Source: Hirundichthys speculiger
Taxonomy: Eukaryota > Chordata > Actinopteri > Beloniformes > Exocoetidae
Reading direction: 5' to 3'
NCBI GenBank assembly: GCA_018398805.1
Contig: JAGFBZ010000006.1
Span: 558,001-622,000, forward strand
Length of the DNA stretch: 64,000 nt
Part shown: piece by piece, positions 38,346 through 51,985 of the stretch
Numbering within the stretch: the stretch's first letter is position 1
Layout of the letters: the number at the start of each line of letters is the position of its first letter
Program-made: the position numbers and the translations under genes
Notes under the pieces: generated by a model
The model's input: only the letters and a program-made list of their open reading frames with translations
Database searches by the model: none
What the model was told of the DNA's origin: nothing

Positions 38346-39364
38346 TGAGTTTGGATGTTTAAAATTTTCCAAATATGAAAAAAAAAACTGTGTGATTTGT
38401 TTTCTAAGAGACTTAAAAGACATCTTGATTTAATAAAAATAAATAAAATGACAAACATTCCTAATAGTTGAGCTTGAGAATAAAGGAATGTGATCTAAAT
38501 TAACTGTACAGCTCAAAAGCATTCCTCAGAGGTGCTTGCAACCAATAACTTTTTCAAATTTCCTCTGTAAGCAGTCAGTCTTGTGACTTCCCTCTTAACC
38601 AGGTACAGATTTGACTTTTTATAAGGAACTACATCTTCTTAAGACTCCATTCTATCCAGGCTTCAGAGAGACATACTGCTGTATATTCTGTTTGTACCTT
38701 AGAGGCTGGAAAAATAAATATTGATGTCATCACAAATTATGAGCAACCAGAATAGGAACGCCTAAACGTTTTGCACAGTAATGAATATAAATTTGTAGGA
38801 AGTGATCTACCAAAATCAGCAAGCAGTGGTGGAATACCAGACTAATACTTGTCGTTTTATGAATATGGAGGTCTTTTGGACTTCCTAGTGTTATGTAAAC
38901 GAAGTCTTTTTGAATAACAGTGTCTCTTTCCCGTTTTCCTTTTAGAAGAAAGCACTTCTGAATTATTTGAAACTGTCAAAGACAGTGCAGACAGATGAGT
39001 TGGAGTATCGTGCTGAGTTCAAGGTGCTTTGTTTATGACCAGTTAATTGCTGCCCAGTTCAGTCGAGGACCCCCGTGACGACTTCTACACGTCAAATAAA
39101 CTGTCATTCGTCAACTGAAAACGTGGATATTCACTTGCTTCATGTTCTTTAGACAGCTCCATACGCCTGATAAGTCTTCCTCGTCCCACCTGCACTGCCT
39201 CGAGTTTTTTTTCCGACATCACAGGGTACACTGAACACGTCAAACGGTCCGATCGTGAGGGTAGCCGACACACATTTTAACACATAAACGCGAACAGACC
39301 GACGTGTTAGACTATTTAACACACACCTGCTCCCACTAGTTCAGACTCTGGTGATTTGACTCAC
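38346..39364. other. ZNF-B intron 1, 5' part
   Basis: Non-coding. The block 38580-39364 aligns to the ZNF-A intron at 14700-14786 plus 16283-17160, without the hAT element found there. Confidence 0.7.
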
Positions 39365-39536
39365 CTGTCCTGTGTAACTTTATCTCGGAAGAAAACGCCG
39401 TGTCCAACAGTCTGCGCTGACGAGCGATCTCCGCCTCGTAATCTTCAACTCTCTTTTCAAAAGCTCCCAGTATTTCTTGAGCGGCTGCAGTTAGTCGATC
39501 ACAGACGAATTTACGCATACTTTGGACAGGATACAT
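39365..39536 (-). CDS. ZNF-B coding exon 1 (helical N-terminal domain)
   Basis: ATG at 39536-39534. The exon is 172 nt and ends in phase 1 at the GTGAGT donor (39364-39359), exactly like ZNF-A and the exon at 55067. Peptide MYPVQSMRKFVCDRLTAAAQ, then FEKRVEDYEAEIARQRRLLD and IKLHRTG. The frame is intact and nearly identical to ZNF-A over the first half. It splices to 29442. The intron between them is 9.9 kb, three times that of ZNF-A, because of inserted transposons. Confidence 0.85.
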
Positions 39537-40635
39537 TATTTTTTACAGCGGCACAACAGTTTCTTCAAAGGAAAAAAAAAAAACTAAACTGACATAACTT
39601 TCGTTCAGTTTATTTCCGCATGAGAATGCTGTTCTTCTATTCACGTTTTTACGGTATCCTGCCTCCTCAGAGATGCGCTAGCGCCACCTTAAGTTTAAAC
39701 CTGCAATTACATAATTAATCCCCGAAGAGAAGTTACTGTATGTTGCTAGAATGAGTTGCTGAATTAACTCAGTTTCCAGGAAGTCAAAATCTGATTTACC
39801 AGTCATGTTTGTCATTAAAAGGACAACCTGGCTTGCCCACCGCATCCACAACCAAATAAATTATTCTCCCCTGTTCTTTTCTTCATTTTTTTTTCATCAT
39901 GTCCTTCATTTCTGCTTCATACCTCACAACTAATTAAAACACATCCTAGTTTCTAGCTCCAGACAATGCTTAGAAAAACCATGCAGATTTAATCCAATAA
40001 CGGGGTGCACGCTTCAGATGGCTGTCCTCTGTGGTAAATGTCTCCCCTTTTCTAGTCCTGACTGACTACTTATAGCACCAAATCTGTTTTAAGTTGGGAG
40101 AGAGAAGAAGACAAAAAAAAGTTTCCTGAGGTCTTAAATGATTTCCTTAATAATTACCCTGCTTCTGATTCTGTTTTTTTGTGTCTGTAAGTATTTAAGA
40201 CAACAAATAAAAACCTTAAATGTAAAAGTAGTATTTACGATGAAGTACATTAATATTGACAATACTTTTTTTTCCATGATTAATATTAGAAGCTTCAATA
40301 TTCAAAACAACATCTTGCTGTTACAGCAACTGGAACAGGAGCACATTTGCACCAAATAATTTTAAATGGGTCTATTCTGGAACACAACTGACAGAAAAAG
40401 TAAAGATAGAAGATTAATATACTTTTTTTTTTTTTTAGAAGAAGAAGATGTTGCCAACCCAAACAAATTTTATTAATCTAAATAATTCAGTAGGCAGACA
40501 GATTAACACTCACAACCAGGCCAGACTGGGGTATAGCAGAGTGCAGTAAGCATTCAACAGGCTGCATAGAGGAATAAAACACAACTTCCTCTAAACCAAG
40601 CAGGGCTAAAATACTCTAATACTGGAAGTTGAGCG
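39537..40635. other. Upstream region of ZNF-B
   Basis: No gene recognised. This should include the ZNF-B promoter; the first 30 bp match the ZNF-A start region. Poly-T at about 40422-40436. Confidence 0.4.
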
Positions 40636-40835
40636 AGTGGAGCTTAAATGCAGAGCTGGAGTAATCAGTCACAAGTGTATATAATTAGCACAGCTGAAGC
40701 AATCAGGGAACACAACAGCAGGAGGAGGAGAAGGATCTGAAGGAGAGGAACGGAGAGGAAGACAAGAAATGAAGGCAGGATGAGGATGAAATTAGAGAAT
40801 GGAAAGGAAACAGAAGTCAGGCAGAAGTCTGGGAC
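40636..40835 (+). repeat. Unclassified dispersed repeat, copy 1
   Basis: Shares GAGTAATCAGTCACAAGTGT, the AGCACAGCTGAAGCAATCAG phrase and the GATGAGGATGAAATTAGAGA segment with copies at 41683 (same strand) and 53437 (opposite strand). No coding text; family not identified. Confidence 0.7.
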
Positions 40836-41648
40836 TTCATAAACTCTCCCCTGCTAAACTGAACAATTTTTCTGAGTTTTTTTTTTACTCCCTTTTTTTT
40901 TTCTTTCTGAATCTTTGGATTAACTACTACAGTTATGTACAAGGTGCTTTTCCTTGCTCTGAACCTTATTTTCCCCAACATTTAAAGCAGGATAACTATT
41001 TTACTCTCCTCTTCCTGCTCATTTATCTGACCCCCCTGAAGCTCCCCTACTTCTATAGCATTCCAAGATGAGTTGCTCCGATATGTTCAGCTTTGCTCTG
41101 TTGTTCCCTTTACTGACCCCTGAGCTCACTCATACCAAATATACTAAATAATATCGTTTTTTACTCATTACTGCTTCCCTTCTCATTTTAATGGTAGAGT
41201 TTAGGTGAATTCTGAATTTTAATCTGAAAGCTGAACTATCCCTAAATCTTTGTGAATAATGCATAAACAGGTAATTGTCACCTGGTGTGGTGCAATTTTA
41301 TTAGAAACAGATCCAGCACAAACCCAGTGTTAGCATCCATCCTAATTAAAAAAAAAAAAAAGGATTGAAGCATACTCTGGCCTGCTCAGAAAAGAAAAAG
41401 AAAGTTGTAAAGTTGTATGACAACAGGCAGGCAGAGTTTCAATCTTATCTTTTTATTACAGAAGAAGGTTGCCTCACAGATAATCAGCCAACACACAGTT
41501 ATGAAATCCCACGAGCTCATTATACAGGAAATGAGATTAACATTAGAAACCAGCTCTGACAAGAGTTTAGCAGAATCTGTACAAAAAATTAAACCAAAAC
41601 ACAAGAGAGAATGAAAAAATAACCCACTTACATGACTTTAAAAAAAAA

Positions 41649-41668
41649 GGGGGGGGGGGGGGGGGGGG
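41649..41668. repeat. Poly-G tract
   Basis: Uninterrupted run of 20 G directly before the second dispersed-repeat copy. Confidence 0.95.
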
Positions 41669-41682
41669 CATGTTGGTGGGGG

Positions 41683-41875
41683 ACAGGAGTAATCAGTCAC
41701 AGGTGTGGACCATCAGAGCAGCTGAAGCAGACCAGCAATCAGTGAACATGCATTTCACCTCTTCTGGTGGAAGAGGGGGGGGGGGGCAACCGGAAAATAA
41801 GACACGATGTGGATGAAATGAGAGAATGAAAAGAAAATAGAACTCAGGCGGTGGTCCGGGTGTCGTGGTAAAATG
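41683..41875 (+). repeat. Unclassified dispersed repeat, copy 2
   Basis: GAGTAATCAGTCACAGGTGT start, then CAGCTGAAGC and GATGTGGATGAAATGAGAGA, aligning over almost 190 bp to the copies at 40636 and 53437 with an extra poly-G near 41775. Confidence 0.75.
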
Positions 41876-44009
41876 ATTCATGGCAGAGGAAAAAAAAAGT
41901 CCCAAATCAAATTTATTCTCCATTTTTAAACATAAAGCCAGGTGCAATGTATAATATTTCTCTCTGATAGAAGTGTAGAAGTATGAAGTAACATAAAAAT
42001 TAAAAAAAAAAATCCACAAAAATGTTGTACATAAGTGCGCTGCTTGTATAAACAGGTGCTTTCCATTAAGTTCCAGCTCCAGTAGTGCAGTACAGTGAGT
42101 TTCACCGTTTTCTTGCTTGAAAAGGACTCAGTGGATTGAATATCTCATAATACGAAGAAACAATTATAAAAAAGGAAATATGATCGCTTGATTCCTTAAT
42201 TTTGTTGAAGAATCAGTCAGGGTATGTTCTCACAGCACTTGGCTTTTTCATTCAGCTCTCATTGGATTTAGGAATATTACTTTGAATCTGTCTCATTTCC
42301 TTTCTTTCTCCATGACACGTTATCACCTCATTACAAACTTCTGTGTTTGTGCCATCTTCAAAGCCCATAAACCAACAGTTCGAATGAACAAAACATTCCA
42401 AATCAATTTTCAAAAAGAAAAATTAAATTATTCCATTAACTTTCAAATCCCCATTTACCCTGTCAGAAATGCTACACTCAATTGAAAACATTTCTCCAAC
42501 ATCTAAGAAATTACAGTTGTGGCACAAAAACTCAATCAACAGAAACATAAATACACAAAGAAAAAAAATAAGGATAATTATACAAATATAGCTTTTTCTG
42601 ACCTCTATTAGAAATCTCCATCCAATTTCATGAATGCAGATGTAGCAAACTGCTGCGTTCAGCTTTGTGCCTCCTAATTCTTCTGATGAAAGGAACTCAT
42701 TAGTTTCTCTTTTGTTTCTCTGACACATACCTAACATCTTTTAACAAAGAAAACATTATATAAGTCTGACTTGCAAACAGGACATGAGAAGGCTGATATA
42801 TGCTACACCTACTGTATAATGAGAACATCAGATGCACCTACTTGTCCACTTGTATCTACAACATTCACAACACTTTGATTACATCAGTTTAGACGACCAA
42901 AATCCATTACCATTTCACATCAGGACAGCTCTTGATTTGCTGCTATGATCCAACTTGTGCACAGCAGAAATCAGATCATCTTGTGTGCAGCACATTTAAG
43001 GTGGTGAATTTATCAGTTTCAAAGACTGTGTTAATATTAATTCCACACATTTAGAAGCACTGTGTGCTCAGAGGTTTGTTCATCATTTACAAAAAAACAA
43101 CTTGTATTTTGATTCTCCATGTCTGACAATATAGCTGAGGATTTGTTAGGATCAAATAGGATTCCTAAATTTATTTTTTCATATGTAAAATGTCAGAATA
43201 ATGGTGATGTTTTGCATTAAAAGCATCAGATAAGCATAAATGATATCAGATGGTTTAAGTCACAGCTGAGGATCTATTTAAAGTCACACCTTCAAACACA
43301 AGAGCTTCTTGCAATGACATCATGGTTAAAAAAACAAAAAACAAAATCAACCAAGACATCACAATAAGAATCATGAACCTTCAGAATTGTGGTTCATCTG
43401 TGGGTACAAAGTCCAATGCCTGAAGGTCCCAAGTTCATCTGTTCAAACAACAACATGCAACTATAGACCGTGGGAGCACGCACACACACACAACACACAC
43501 ACACACATTACACCCCTAAAGAGGAAATGGCCCCTGTGACCCACAGAGGAAGTTGTTTCTTTGTTAAAAGTGAAAAAAAAAAACCCTGCAAGAACAATGA
43601 AATACGTTGTAAAGATGCTGGCTGAACCAGAAAAAGAGAATTATTATCCCTCATACCAACATGAGCTGAACAGAAAGAGAAGCTGCTGCTCCAAAACCAG
43701 CATAAAAAAAGAGACAGATTACAGTTTATCACTGCACATGGGGACAATGTGGTCTGATAAGACAAAAAATAAAAAATAAATTAACAGTTTGATCATAATG
43801 ATAATTGTTATGTTCGAAGAAAAACAGCAGAATCTCATAGGGCTCAGAAGACCACCCCAACTGTTAGGTATTGTGGGGGGGGGGGGGGGGGGGGGGGTCG
43901 CATCATGTTGTGGACCTGCAGTCTATCTGGTACAATTCACCAAGCAAGTAGACTTCATGTTAAGGAAAAAAAATATTTTATAGATATATTGAAGCTACAT
44001 CAACAAGTT
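41876..44009. other. Gene-free stretch
   Basis: No gene recognised. Contains CA repeats near 43478-43507 and a 23-bp poly-G (43875-43897). Confidence 0.5.
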
Positions 44010-44490
44010 AAAGCCTGGGTGTAGATGGGTCTTCTAAACAGACAATTACTCCAAACACAACTCCAAGTTAGTTGTAAAGTGGTTTAAGGAGGACAAAATG
44101 AAGGTTTTTGGAGTGTTTATCATGAAGCCCCGACTTCAATGCCACATAAGCTTGGCTCACTTCCACCAGTTCTGTCAGGAGGAACGGGCCGAAGTTCTAG
44201 CAGAATTGAGGAGGGATGTCCAAAACATTTAGCCAAGTAAAACTGTCTAAAAGAATTTTTCCCTGATACTGACCAGGGGTATAGACATTTAAAGTCACAA
44301 AAACAATCCTGTCATGTTTTTGACATAAAAAAAAAAAAAAACAAACAAAAAAAAAAGAAAATCAGGAATCTTAACTAACCTAAAACAGGAAATGTTTCCT
44401 GAACTTTACTGTCAGACAGAGTTTAAAAAAAAAAGAAAAGTTTGTCTTTTTGTAAACAGTATGCAAACTTTTCAGCACAAGTGTATGCAC
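44010..44490 (+). mobile_element. Tc1-like transposon 3' portion, decayed
   Basis: 44040-44125 reads as a degraded 'DNYSKHNSKLVVKWFKEDK' then 'SPDFNA', the equivalents of the DN.PKH and SPDLNP motifs of Tc1 transposases. Next comes 'HQFCQEERAEVLAEL', the C-terminal segment. The text to about 44480 (TAACTAACCTAAAACAGG, GTATGCAAACTTTTCAGCAC) matches the 3' end of salmonid/zebrafish-type Tc1 elements as I remember them. Multiple frameshifts; inactive. Confidence 0.75.
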
Positions 44491-44639
44491 AATATCAGGA
44501 AAGAATGCCGGAAGGAGGAAACTTCCTCAGCATGTGCACTTCCTCACCATGAAAGGACCGTTCCTCTATCCACACAGAAGCTCAGATTCCAGTAAAGAGC
44601 AGCCAGAGTAAACCTCAGAAACCAGCTGGTCCAGCACAT

Positions 44640-45770
44640 TCCCTGTGTGTTTCAGGACTGATTTTAAGGTTCTTTTAGTTGTTTATAAATGTCTGAATGG
44701 TCTTGGGCCTTCTTATTTATCTGACCTTCTTTTAAATTACGAACCCTCGCGGACCCTGAGGTCCTCTGGTACTGGCCTTTTGGTTGTTCCGAAAGTAAGA
44801 ACTAAAACTTACGGCGAGGCTTCTTTCCATTACTATGGGCCTCATCTGTGGAACGGCCTACCAGAGGACCTCAGGGCTGCAGAGACTGTTGATGTTTTTA
44901 AAAAGAGGCTCAAGACCTTCCTTTTTAATTTAGCTTTTAACTGAATCTTATTTTCTCAATTTTTTATTTTTATTTATTATGTATTCATCTATTTCATTTA
45001 TTGATTGCTTTATTTTATTAAATCCTTTATGTGCATTTTTACTATTGCTATTTGTCTTAAGGGAATTTGATATTTGTTCTGAATTTTTTATCTTAGTTTA
45101 TTTATTTTCATTTTGTTAATTTAATAATTACTCCAGTGTTTACCTCAGTGGGGATCTTTCACACTGGGGGCTCTGCCTGCTCTGTCTGGGGGGCTGTTGC
45201 CGCGGTAATCACCCTTGTCTGGGTGGCTGGGGTCCTGTACTGCAGTTCAACAGCTGTGGTCTGGACCCTGGTCTGGACCCTGGTCTGGACCCTGGCCTGC
45301 CCTGGGTGGTTGCTGTGGTGATGGCCTCTCTGGATGTGGGTCGGTTGGCTCCTGGGGTGAATAGATCCCCAAGTTATCGTTACTTCACAGCAGTGCCAAG
45401 CCAGGTGTTTTGATATTTGTGTTTTGATATTTGTTTTGATATTTTGATATTTATTTATTTAAATAGAAGCACTTTATCCTCCTTTTTCTTTTTTTTTTTT
45501 TTTAAGAGACAAAAAGGAGGGAGTTTTGTTATGTTTGTGGTGCATGGGGGGGTGGGGGTAATGGGAAGATGGCTTTGCGACTTTGGGGTGTGTGACGGCT
45601 TTTATTTTGTTTTAATGTGCATTGGTTTTTTTTTTAAATCATTATTATTATTTTACTATTTTTATCTTTATTTATTTATTTTTTTAATGTAAAGTACTTT
45701 GTGTTGCCTGAGGGCATGAAAAGCGCTCTATAAATAAAGTTTGATTTGATTTGAATTGATTCATTCACAT
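44640..45770 (+). mobile_element. L2-clade LINE 3' end with intact C-terminal frame
   Basis: The open frame to 44944 encodes RTDFKVLLVVYKCLNGLGPS, YLSDLLLNYEPSRTLRSS, and WNGLPEDLRAAETVDVFKKR, ending in LKTFLFNLAFN. This is the C-terminal region of fish L2 ORF2. A long untranslated region with poly-T and GTCTGGACCCTG direct repeats (45259-45295) follows. The element ends GCGCTCTATAAATAAAG plus a TTTGATTTGATTTG tail (45723-45755). It is 5'-truncated, as usual for LINEs. Confidence 0.88.
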
Positions 45771-46022
45771 GTCAGTCTTACATCCAGGTGATGCCTCACT
45801 ATTTTCATGGGTTGCAGTGCATTTGCAGAAACAGCTTTGTTTTTTTTTTTTCCTTTTTTTAATGAAATACCTCAGAGTTTTTTCCCCCCACAGATGATGG
45901 GACTTTTCATCTGTAATCCATTTTCAGTGTTAACAAGTTTGCAAATGCTTTCCCCAACATTGGTGGTGTTTATTTTTCATGCAAACTTTGCAAAGACAGT
46001 CAAGTCTGAAATCTCTCACACA
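45771..46022. other. Downstream flank of ZNF-C
   Basis: Short spacer, probably 3' untranslated sequence; no gene seen. Confidence 0.4.
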
Positions 46023-46870
<848 letters not shown>

Positions 46871-48826
46871 CTGAAAAGAGAAACAACACAAAATATAGAT
46901 ACTCAATATGATGACAGAATAAGAATCGTCGTGTGGAGGAGGTTCAGCATGTGTATGTGATGTTTGTTCATCTCACGAACCACAAGCTTTTACACAAGCC
47001 TAATCCTAACCTTTCAGTTCCCTAAATTTCTCCAACAAATTATAACTCTGTTGTTTTGCTCATGACTAAAACACTTCCTGCAGATTCTTATTGGTCAATC
47101 AAATGGAGAATTGAGGTGGAAATAGATCCAACTCTATAATTAAAATGATAAACACCTGAATGAAGCATTTGCTCAGCTGCTGCTTCCATATTTCTTCTAA
47201 GAAGTTCTGATCCTTACCAGGATAACAGGCAGATGTGTTTCAGCTTCGGCATTGTGTTAACAGACACCTGCAGGCTCTGGACCAACTGCCACAATGTCTG
47301 TTTTTAATGGGAGCTGCTCACACTTGCTGTTTAATGTGATAAGCTGCACCTGTTACATACTCTATGTACACCTACATACACCTGGAAGCAGAAAGAGTGT
47401 TGAGTTGATCATAATACTTCCTCCACAGGCTTACAGAGGAAATCACTTCAGCCACTGCTCTTCTTACTCTGATGCACTTATTACTCTAAAACAGGGTAAA
47501 TGTAGACCCATCAGACCACATGACCTTTCTTCACTGCTTCCAAGTCAAATCTTTATTATCCCCAGCAATTTGAGGCCTTTTTTTTATTAACCCCACTCTC
47601 AAGTGGTGTTTAATCACAATATATTGTGCATGTGGAAATGCTCTTCGTATCACTAATAAACAACACCATAAGTCCATACTGGTTATTTTCTTCTATTGGA
47701 TTTCACCAGATGTTTAAAGGGGACATATTATTAGAAAAATACGTTTTTCTTTTGAAATCATTAACAATTTAAAAACTGATGTTGCACAGCCAGGATCCTT
47801 CCTATGGGGCATTTTGGATCTGAAAACCTCTCATTCAGATTTATAGCATACTGCGATATAATAGACCCAGAACCTGGAACCTAAACTGAGAACAGAATTA
47901 TCTAGACCTCTCTGTCTCTATTTCAATCCAGCTTTATCTGATTGGGCATCTGTTGTACCTCCAGAAATATCTGGCACCAAGCTTTAACATCATTTTCAAA
48001 AGAGATACACGGCACAGAGGAGGGGGGAGGAGTTAGTCAGATGGCTGACTCCTCCAATGCTTCATTGAGCTGTTTTTAAAGATGAATTTCTGTTTTTACC
48101 CGAGACAGACAATAAAGATCTATCTATCTATCTATCTATCTCCAAGAACTGGCAGTTATGAACAGTGCAGTAAAATTGTTTGTTGAAAAAAGTAATTTTG
48201 TACACTGTGCAAAGATGTTTAAGACCTTAGGAAACTGTGTCAGTTAAAAAAGAAAAGAAAGAAAAGGCATTATACGTCTCTTTTATGTTATCTTCGTTAT
48301 GACAGTGACCTACAGGCTTTAGTAATACTGGACGGCTCTGAACCCAGTTTTAGTGATTTCAGCTAACTTGGTTTTTTTGACTGATGCCGACCAGGTTGAC
48401 CCTTCTGAAACAGAGTGGCATCTTTTCCATAAACAGAGGACGTTCTTTCCAACAGGGGTTGGCTAAGGGATGAGAAGCTACTCACTGCATCAGTTAGAGT
48501 TAAATAACTTGTTACCACCTGAATCATATCAACCGCTTGAGTATCTTCCCAATAAGAGACTCTTTCTTACTTGTTTAATTAAATCCAGGTGAAGTTGTGG
48601 CCTTATGTGCGGTCTATGATGTCACCATAGTGGCATCAGTGATACGATGGAATCTTCACAACAGGCATCACAAGAACATCCCAAGACAGCTGCGTGTGTT
48701 GTCATATGGACTAACAATGAAAAACAATTCTACCACATTTACCACACTTTTCCAATAATATGGAGGGAAAAAAACAAATTCTGACCAAATCTTTTCCCAC
48801 AGACTTCAGAAGATGCTTTGCCATTT
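46871..48826. other. Spacer between ZNF-C and ZNF-D
   Basis: No first exon or other gene was found despite the expectation for ZNF-C. (TATC)n microsatellite at 48117-48140. The segment 48739-48826 keeps an out-of-frame, one-cysteine relic of a fifth ZNF-D finger (SEVCGKRFGQ). Confidence 0.55.
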
Positions 48827-49690
48827 TCAAATAATATGCTTCTCACCTGTGTGCCATATGATATGAGCCTCCAGCTTTGATTTCTGATTGAATCTTTTCC
48901 TGCAGATATCACAGGAATAAGGCCTCTCGATTGAGTGGGTTCTTTTATGAACATTCAGAATAGATTTTTGGTTGAATCTCTTCCCGCAGACGTCACAAAC
49001 ATACGGCCTCTCGCCCGTGTGGATTCTCTGATGAACCTTCAGTATGGATGTCTGATTGAATCGTTTTCCACAGATGCTGCAGCCGTATGGCTTCACTCCA
49101 GTGTGGAATTCTCATGTGCCGGATCAGTTTGGACTTGTATAGAAATTCCTTCCCGCAGGTGTCACATCTGAACTCACACTTTTTACCCGTGCAAGTGTAA
49201 AAAGGGCATCCTTAATATGACAGGATTATGTCCGTCATTGCTTTTGTGATATGTCTTCTCTTGGGTCTTTCCTGCATTTCCAGTTGGTGCCAGGTCTCCA
49301 GGCTTGCTTCCAGTGTGATCTGTGCTCTCAGCTAAATGTGAGTCTGAGAGGAGCTGACGGTCCGGACTGGGTTCTGGTATCTCATAACCTTGAACTGATA
49401 TGGTGTCTATAGACTCCTGCTCTGCTGCGCTGGTGTTCTGAGATTTAATGGGACTCAAACTAACAGTTTGACTGACACGTTTGGTCCTCCTTCATCACAA
49501 GTAAGCAGGTCTAAAAGGGTGTTAGTCTCTTCATTCAGGAAACGCTGCTCTTTTTCTTGACTGGTGCCGAGGTCCTCGTGTTCCTCTTTAATCTTCTGAC
49601 ACTCCTGCTCTAATCCGGAGTTCCTCTTGTGATTACAAGGCTGCTGCTCAATCTGAACCTCCTTTGCTTTGAAGAAATTTTGTGGAAGCT
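48827..49690 (-). CDS. ZNF-D terminal exon: four C2H2 fingers, frame-disrupted
   Basis: A TTCCAG acceptor lies just before 49690. The peptide [19 protein letters not shown] joins in phase to first exon 55067-55238. An acidic linker follows, then fingers [24 protein letters not shown] and YSCDICRK, all close to the ZNF-C fingers, ending HTGEKHII with TGA at 48827. The linker Ile-Glu of 'HSIERP' replaces the usual TGE between fingers 3 and 4. Small indels break the frame near 49442 (+2 or -1), 49205 (+1), 49105 (+1) and 48832 (+1); the last cuts off a degenerate fifth finger. Confidence 0.75.
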
Positions 49691-49827
49691 CTGGAAGAAA
49701 AAGAAAGCGAAACAAAAAACTTGGTTACTGAAACAATTACAGGAAAAAAAAGTTTGTGTAGGGAGACTTAGCACATATAAATGCAGTTCAGTCATTTCCT
49801 AAACTCTGGAATAGTGAACCTATATGC

Positions 49828-51005
49828 CAGGGATCACCAAATGGTGGACCTCGGTCCGGATCTGGACCAAGTAAAGGTTCCGGACCAGTAATCAGTGCCA
49901 CATAAATACCTCAAAATACATAGCTCAATTATTTTCCCAGTGCCTGGGGAAAACTGTGAGCGCAGGTAAACTAGTCATCTGCGGCAATCACCAACCGTTT
50001 ACGGCCGACAGCTCTGAGAGCCACTGAAATTCAATTTACTTCAGAAACAAATGAGAGAGAAGAAGACACGGCATGCTCGAAGGTGCGAAAGGTTAATGCT
50101 GAAAATCGACATTTCAAAAGTGAGTGGACGAACAAGCATGAGTTTATCGTTCCTGCCGGCAGAAGGTAAACCCTTATGCCTGATATGCTGTGAAACAGTG
50201 GCATTGAATCAAAAGCGGGAATATCAAGCGCCACTACGAGACCAAACAAGTTTTTTGACGAAATCTTTCCACCAAAGTCTGAAGTGAGAGCGCGGAAAAT
50301 CAACAAGCTTCGGGCCCAGTACGACAGTGTTACGTGGTAAACTAGAAAAGCACTCGGAGAGCGCAGACCTCCACCAGCGCAACAATTATTGAAAATTTGA
50401 AAGTGATCCAGAATCTAAGGATTTCTTCCGGATCACACCCAAAATGAAATCAGTTCTTCCTTTTCACAAAAAGGAAGAATCCATCAAAATCCATCCATAA
50501 CTTTTTGAGTTATCTTGAACACAGACAGACAGACAAACAAACGCTGGCAAAAACAACCTCCTTGGCGGAGGTAATAACTTAATTATTAGGTAATTATTAT
50601 GAGGTAAATAAGTTCATAAAAAGTTGGCCTTCAATACATCTTCAGCTGTTTGAATTTGACACCATTGTTGGGTTAATTGATTTCAGGAAAGGAAAGATGA
50701 AAATATATAGAGAAAAGACACTTTATTTGCACCATTTCAGGGAGAAGGCACTTTTGATTTTATTATGAAGAAATATTTTTTATTAGTTGTAATGCAGGCC
50801 TCAAGTTCACTGTCAGCTGCATGTGTCTCAATGTGAACACAAAAAATAAATGTTGGAATGACATGTAACTATATGATGTGCTTTTGATTAACATGGACAG
50901 GCTATATATGCCATGGTATGGGATGCAAGAGATATGTGGTCTGGACCTTGTGACAGAAGAAATTTTAGTGACTGGACCCATTAGAATTTTAATTGATTAA
51001 CCCTG
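49828..51005 (+). mobile_element. hAT element with transposase N-terminal relic
   Basis: Perfect 8-bp duplications CTATATGC (49820-49827 and 51006-51013) and a left end CAGGGATCACCAAATGG; the right end is eroded (..TTAACCCTG). The plus strand near 50140-50330 encodes in broken frames 'KPLCLICCETVA' and 'DEIFPPKSEVRARKINKLRA', typical of the zinc-binding N-terminus of GTF2IRD2/ZMYM-like (Charlie-type) hAT transposases. A second repeat (50345-50577) seems inserted into it. Confidence 0.85.
50345..50577 (+). repeat. Dispersed 3'-tail repeat inside hAT element
   Basis: Contains 'GCGCAGACCTCCACCAGCGC', 'AATCCATCCATAACTTTTTG' and ends 'ACCTCCTTGGCGGAGGTAA', a phrase widespread in fish and invertebrate genomes as the 3' end of a retroelement. 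I cannot name the family with certainty. Confidence 0.6.
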
Positions 51006-51411
51006 CTATATGCGTACTTCCCACCACAGTGAAACGAGCCTCTGTCAACTATGATGCTCGCCAGATAACACTGTTTGGATGGGAACACTTTCAAAACGAG
51101 TCTGCATAGGACAGGAACTGGCAAAACAAAGTAGCCCTTTTCTTTACTATACACTTCTAAAGAGGTTTCTGTTTCAAGCAGGACCAACCTCATGACTCAC
51201 TGTACTGTTACGAATCCTGCTCATCATTTCAACCCTGACTTCCAAGATGAGACAAATTTTTAATGCCAAATTCTACAGACCATCTATGAAAAAGTGGCAA
51301 TGATAGGCCTTCATGGTAATATGATAATGCAGTGTGCACACAGGGTCTAAAGATCTGCCATGTAACATGTTTTAATAAAGACCTTCCAGCTTCAGCACCA
51401 GGAGTTTAAGA

Positions 51412-51985
51412 ATCTCTGGGTTCATGAGTGAGGGAAGAATGGAACAGAAGATTGACTGGCGGTTTGGTGCAGCATCTGCAGTGGCATGGACTCTGTAGTG
51501 TTGCTGTGAAGAGGAAGAAAAGCCAAAAGGCAGGGCTCCCTGTCCACCGCACGATCTATGTTCCTACCCTCACCTATGGTCATGAACTGTGGTTAGTGAG
51601 TGAAAGAATAAGATCGCAGATCCAAGCAGCTGAAGTTAGTTTTCAGATACAGGGTGAAAGGTTCAGTTGAGTCACGAGGGTCTTGGAGTAGAGTTGCTGC
51701 ACCTCCACATCAAGAGGAGCCAGCTGAGCTGGTTCAGGCATCTGGTGAGGATGCCCCCTGGACACCTCCCTGAGGAGGGGTTTTGGGCACGTCCAACCGG
51801 GAGAAGGCCCAGAGGCAGACCCAAGATACGCTGGAAAGATTATCTTTCTGTCCAAGCCTGAGAACACCTCAGTATACCACTGGAAGAACTGGAGGTGGTG
51901 GCTGGGGAGAGCCAGGTCTGGCCTCCCTGCTTAGGCTCGCAACCTGAATCAGGATAAGCAGAAGTCGATGGATGAATGGATGGAC
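51412..51985 (+). mobile_element. Rex3 (RTE-clade LINE) 3' fragment
   Basis: Plus-strand translation in pieces matches the C-terminal third of the RT at 61220-62311: RTIYVPTLTYGHELW, then HIKRSQLSWFRHLVRMPPGH, then ARPTGRRPRGRPKIRWKDY. It ends with AGGATAAGCAGAAGTCGATGGATGAATGGATGG, written here as 51951-51983, a GATG-type tail. Several indels; not functional. Confidence 0.85.

Noticed and set aside
47710..48000. Possible MITE beginning TTTAAAGGGGACATATTA
   Set aside because: It resembles the start of some fish MITEs, but I found no matching inverted end or target duplication.
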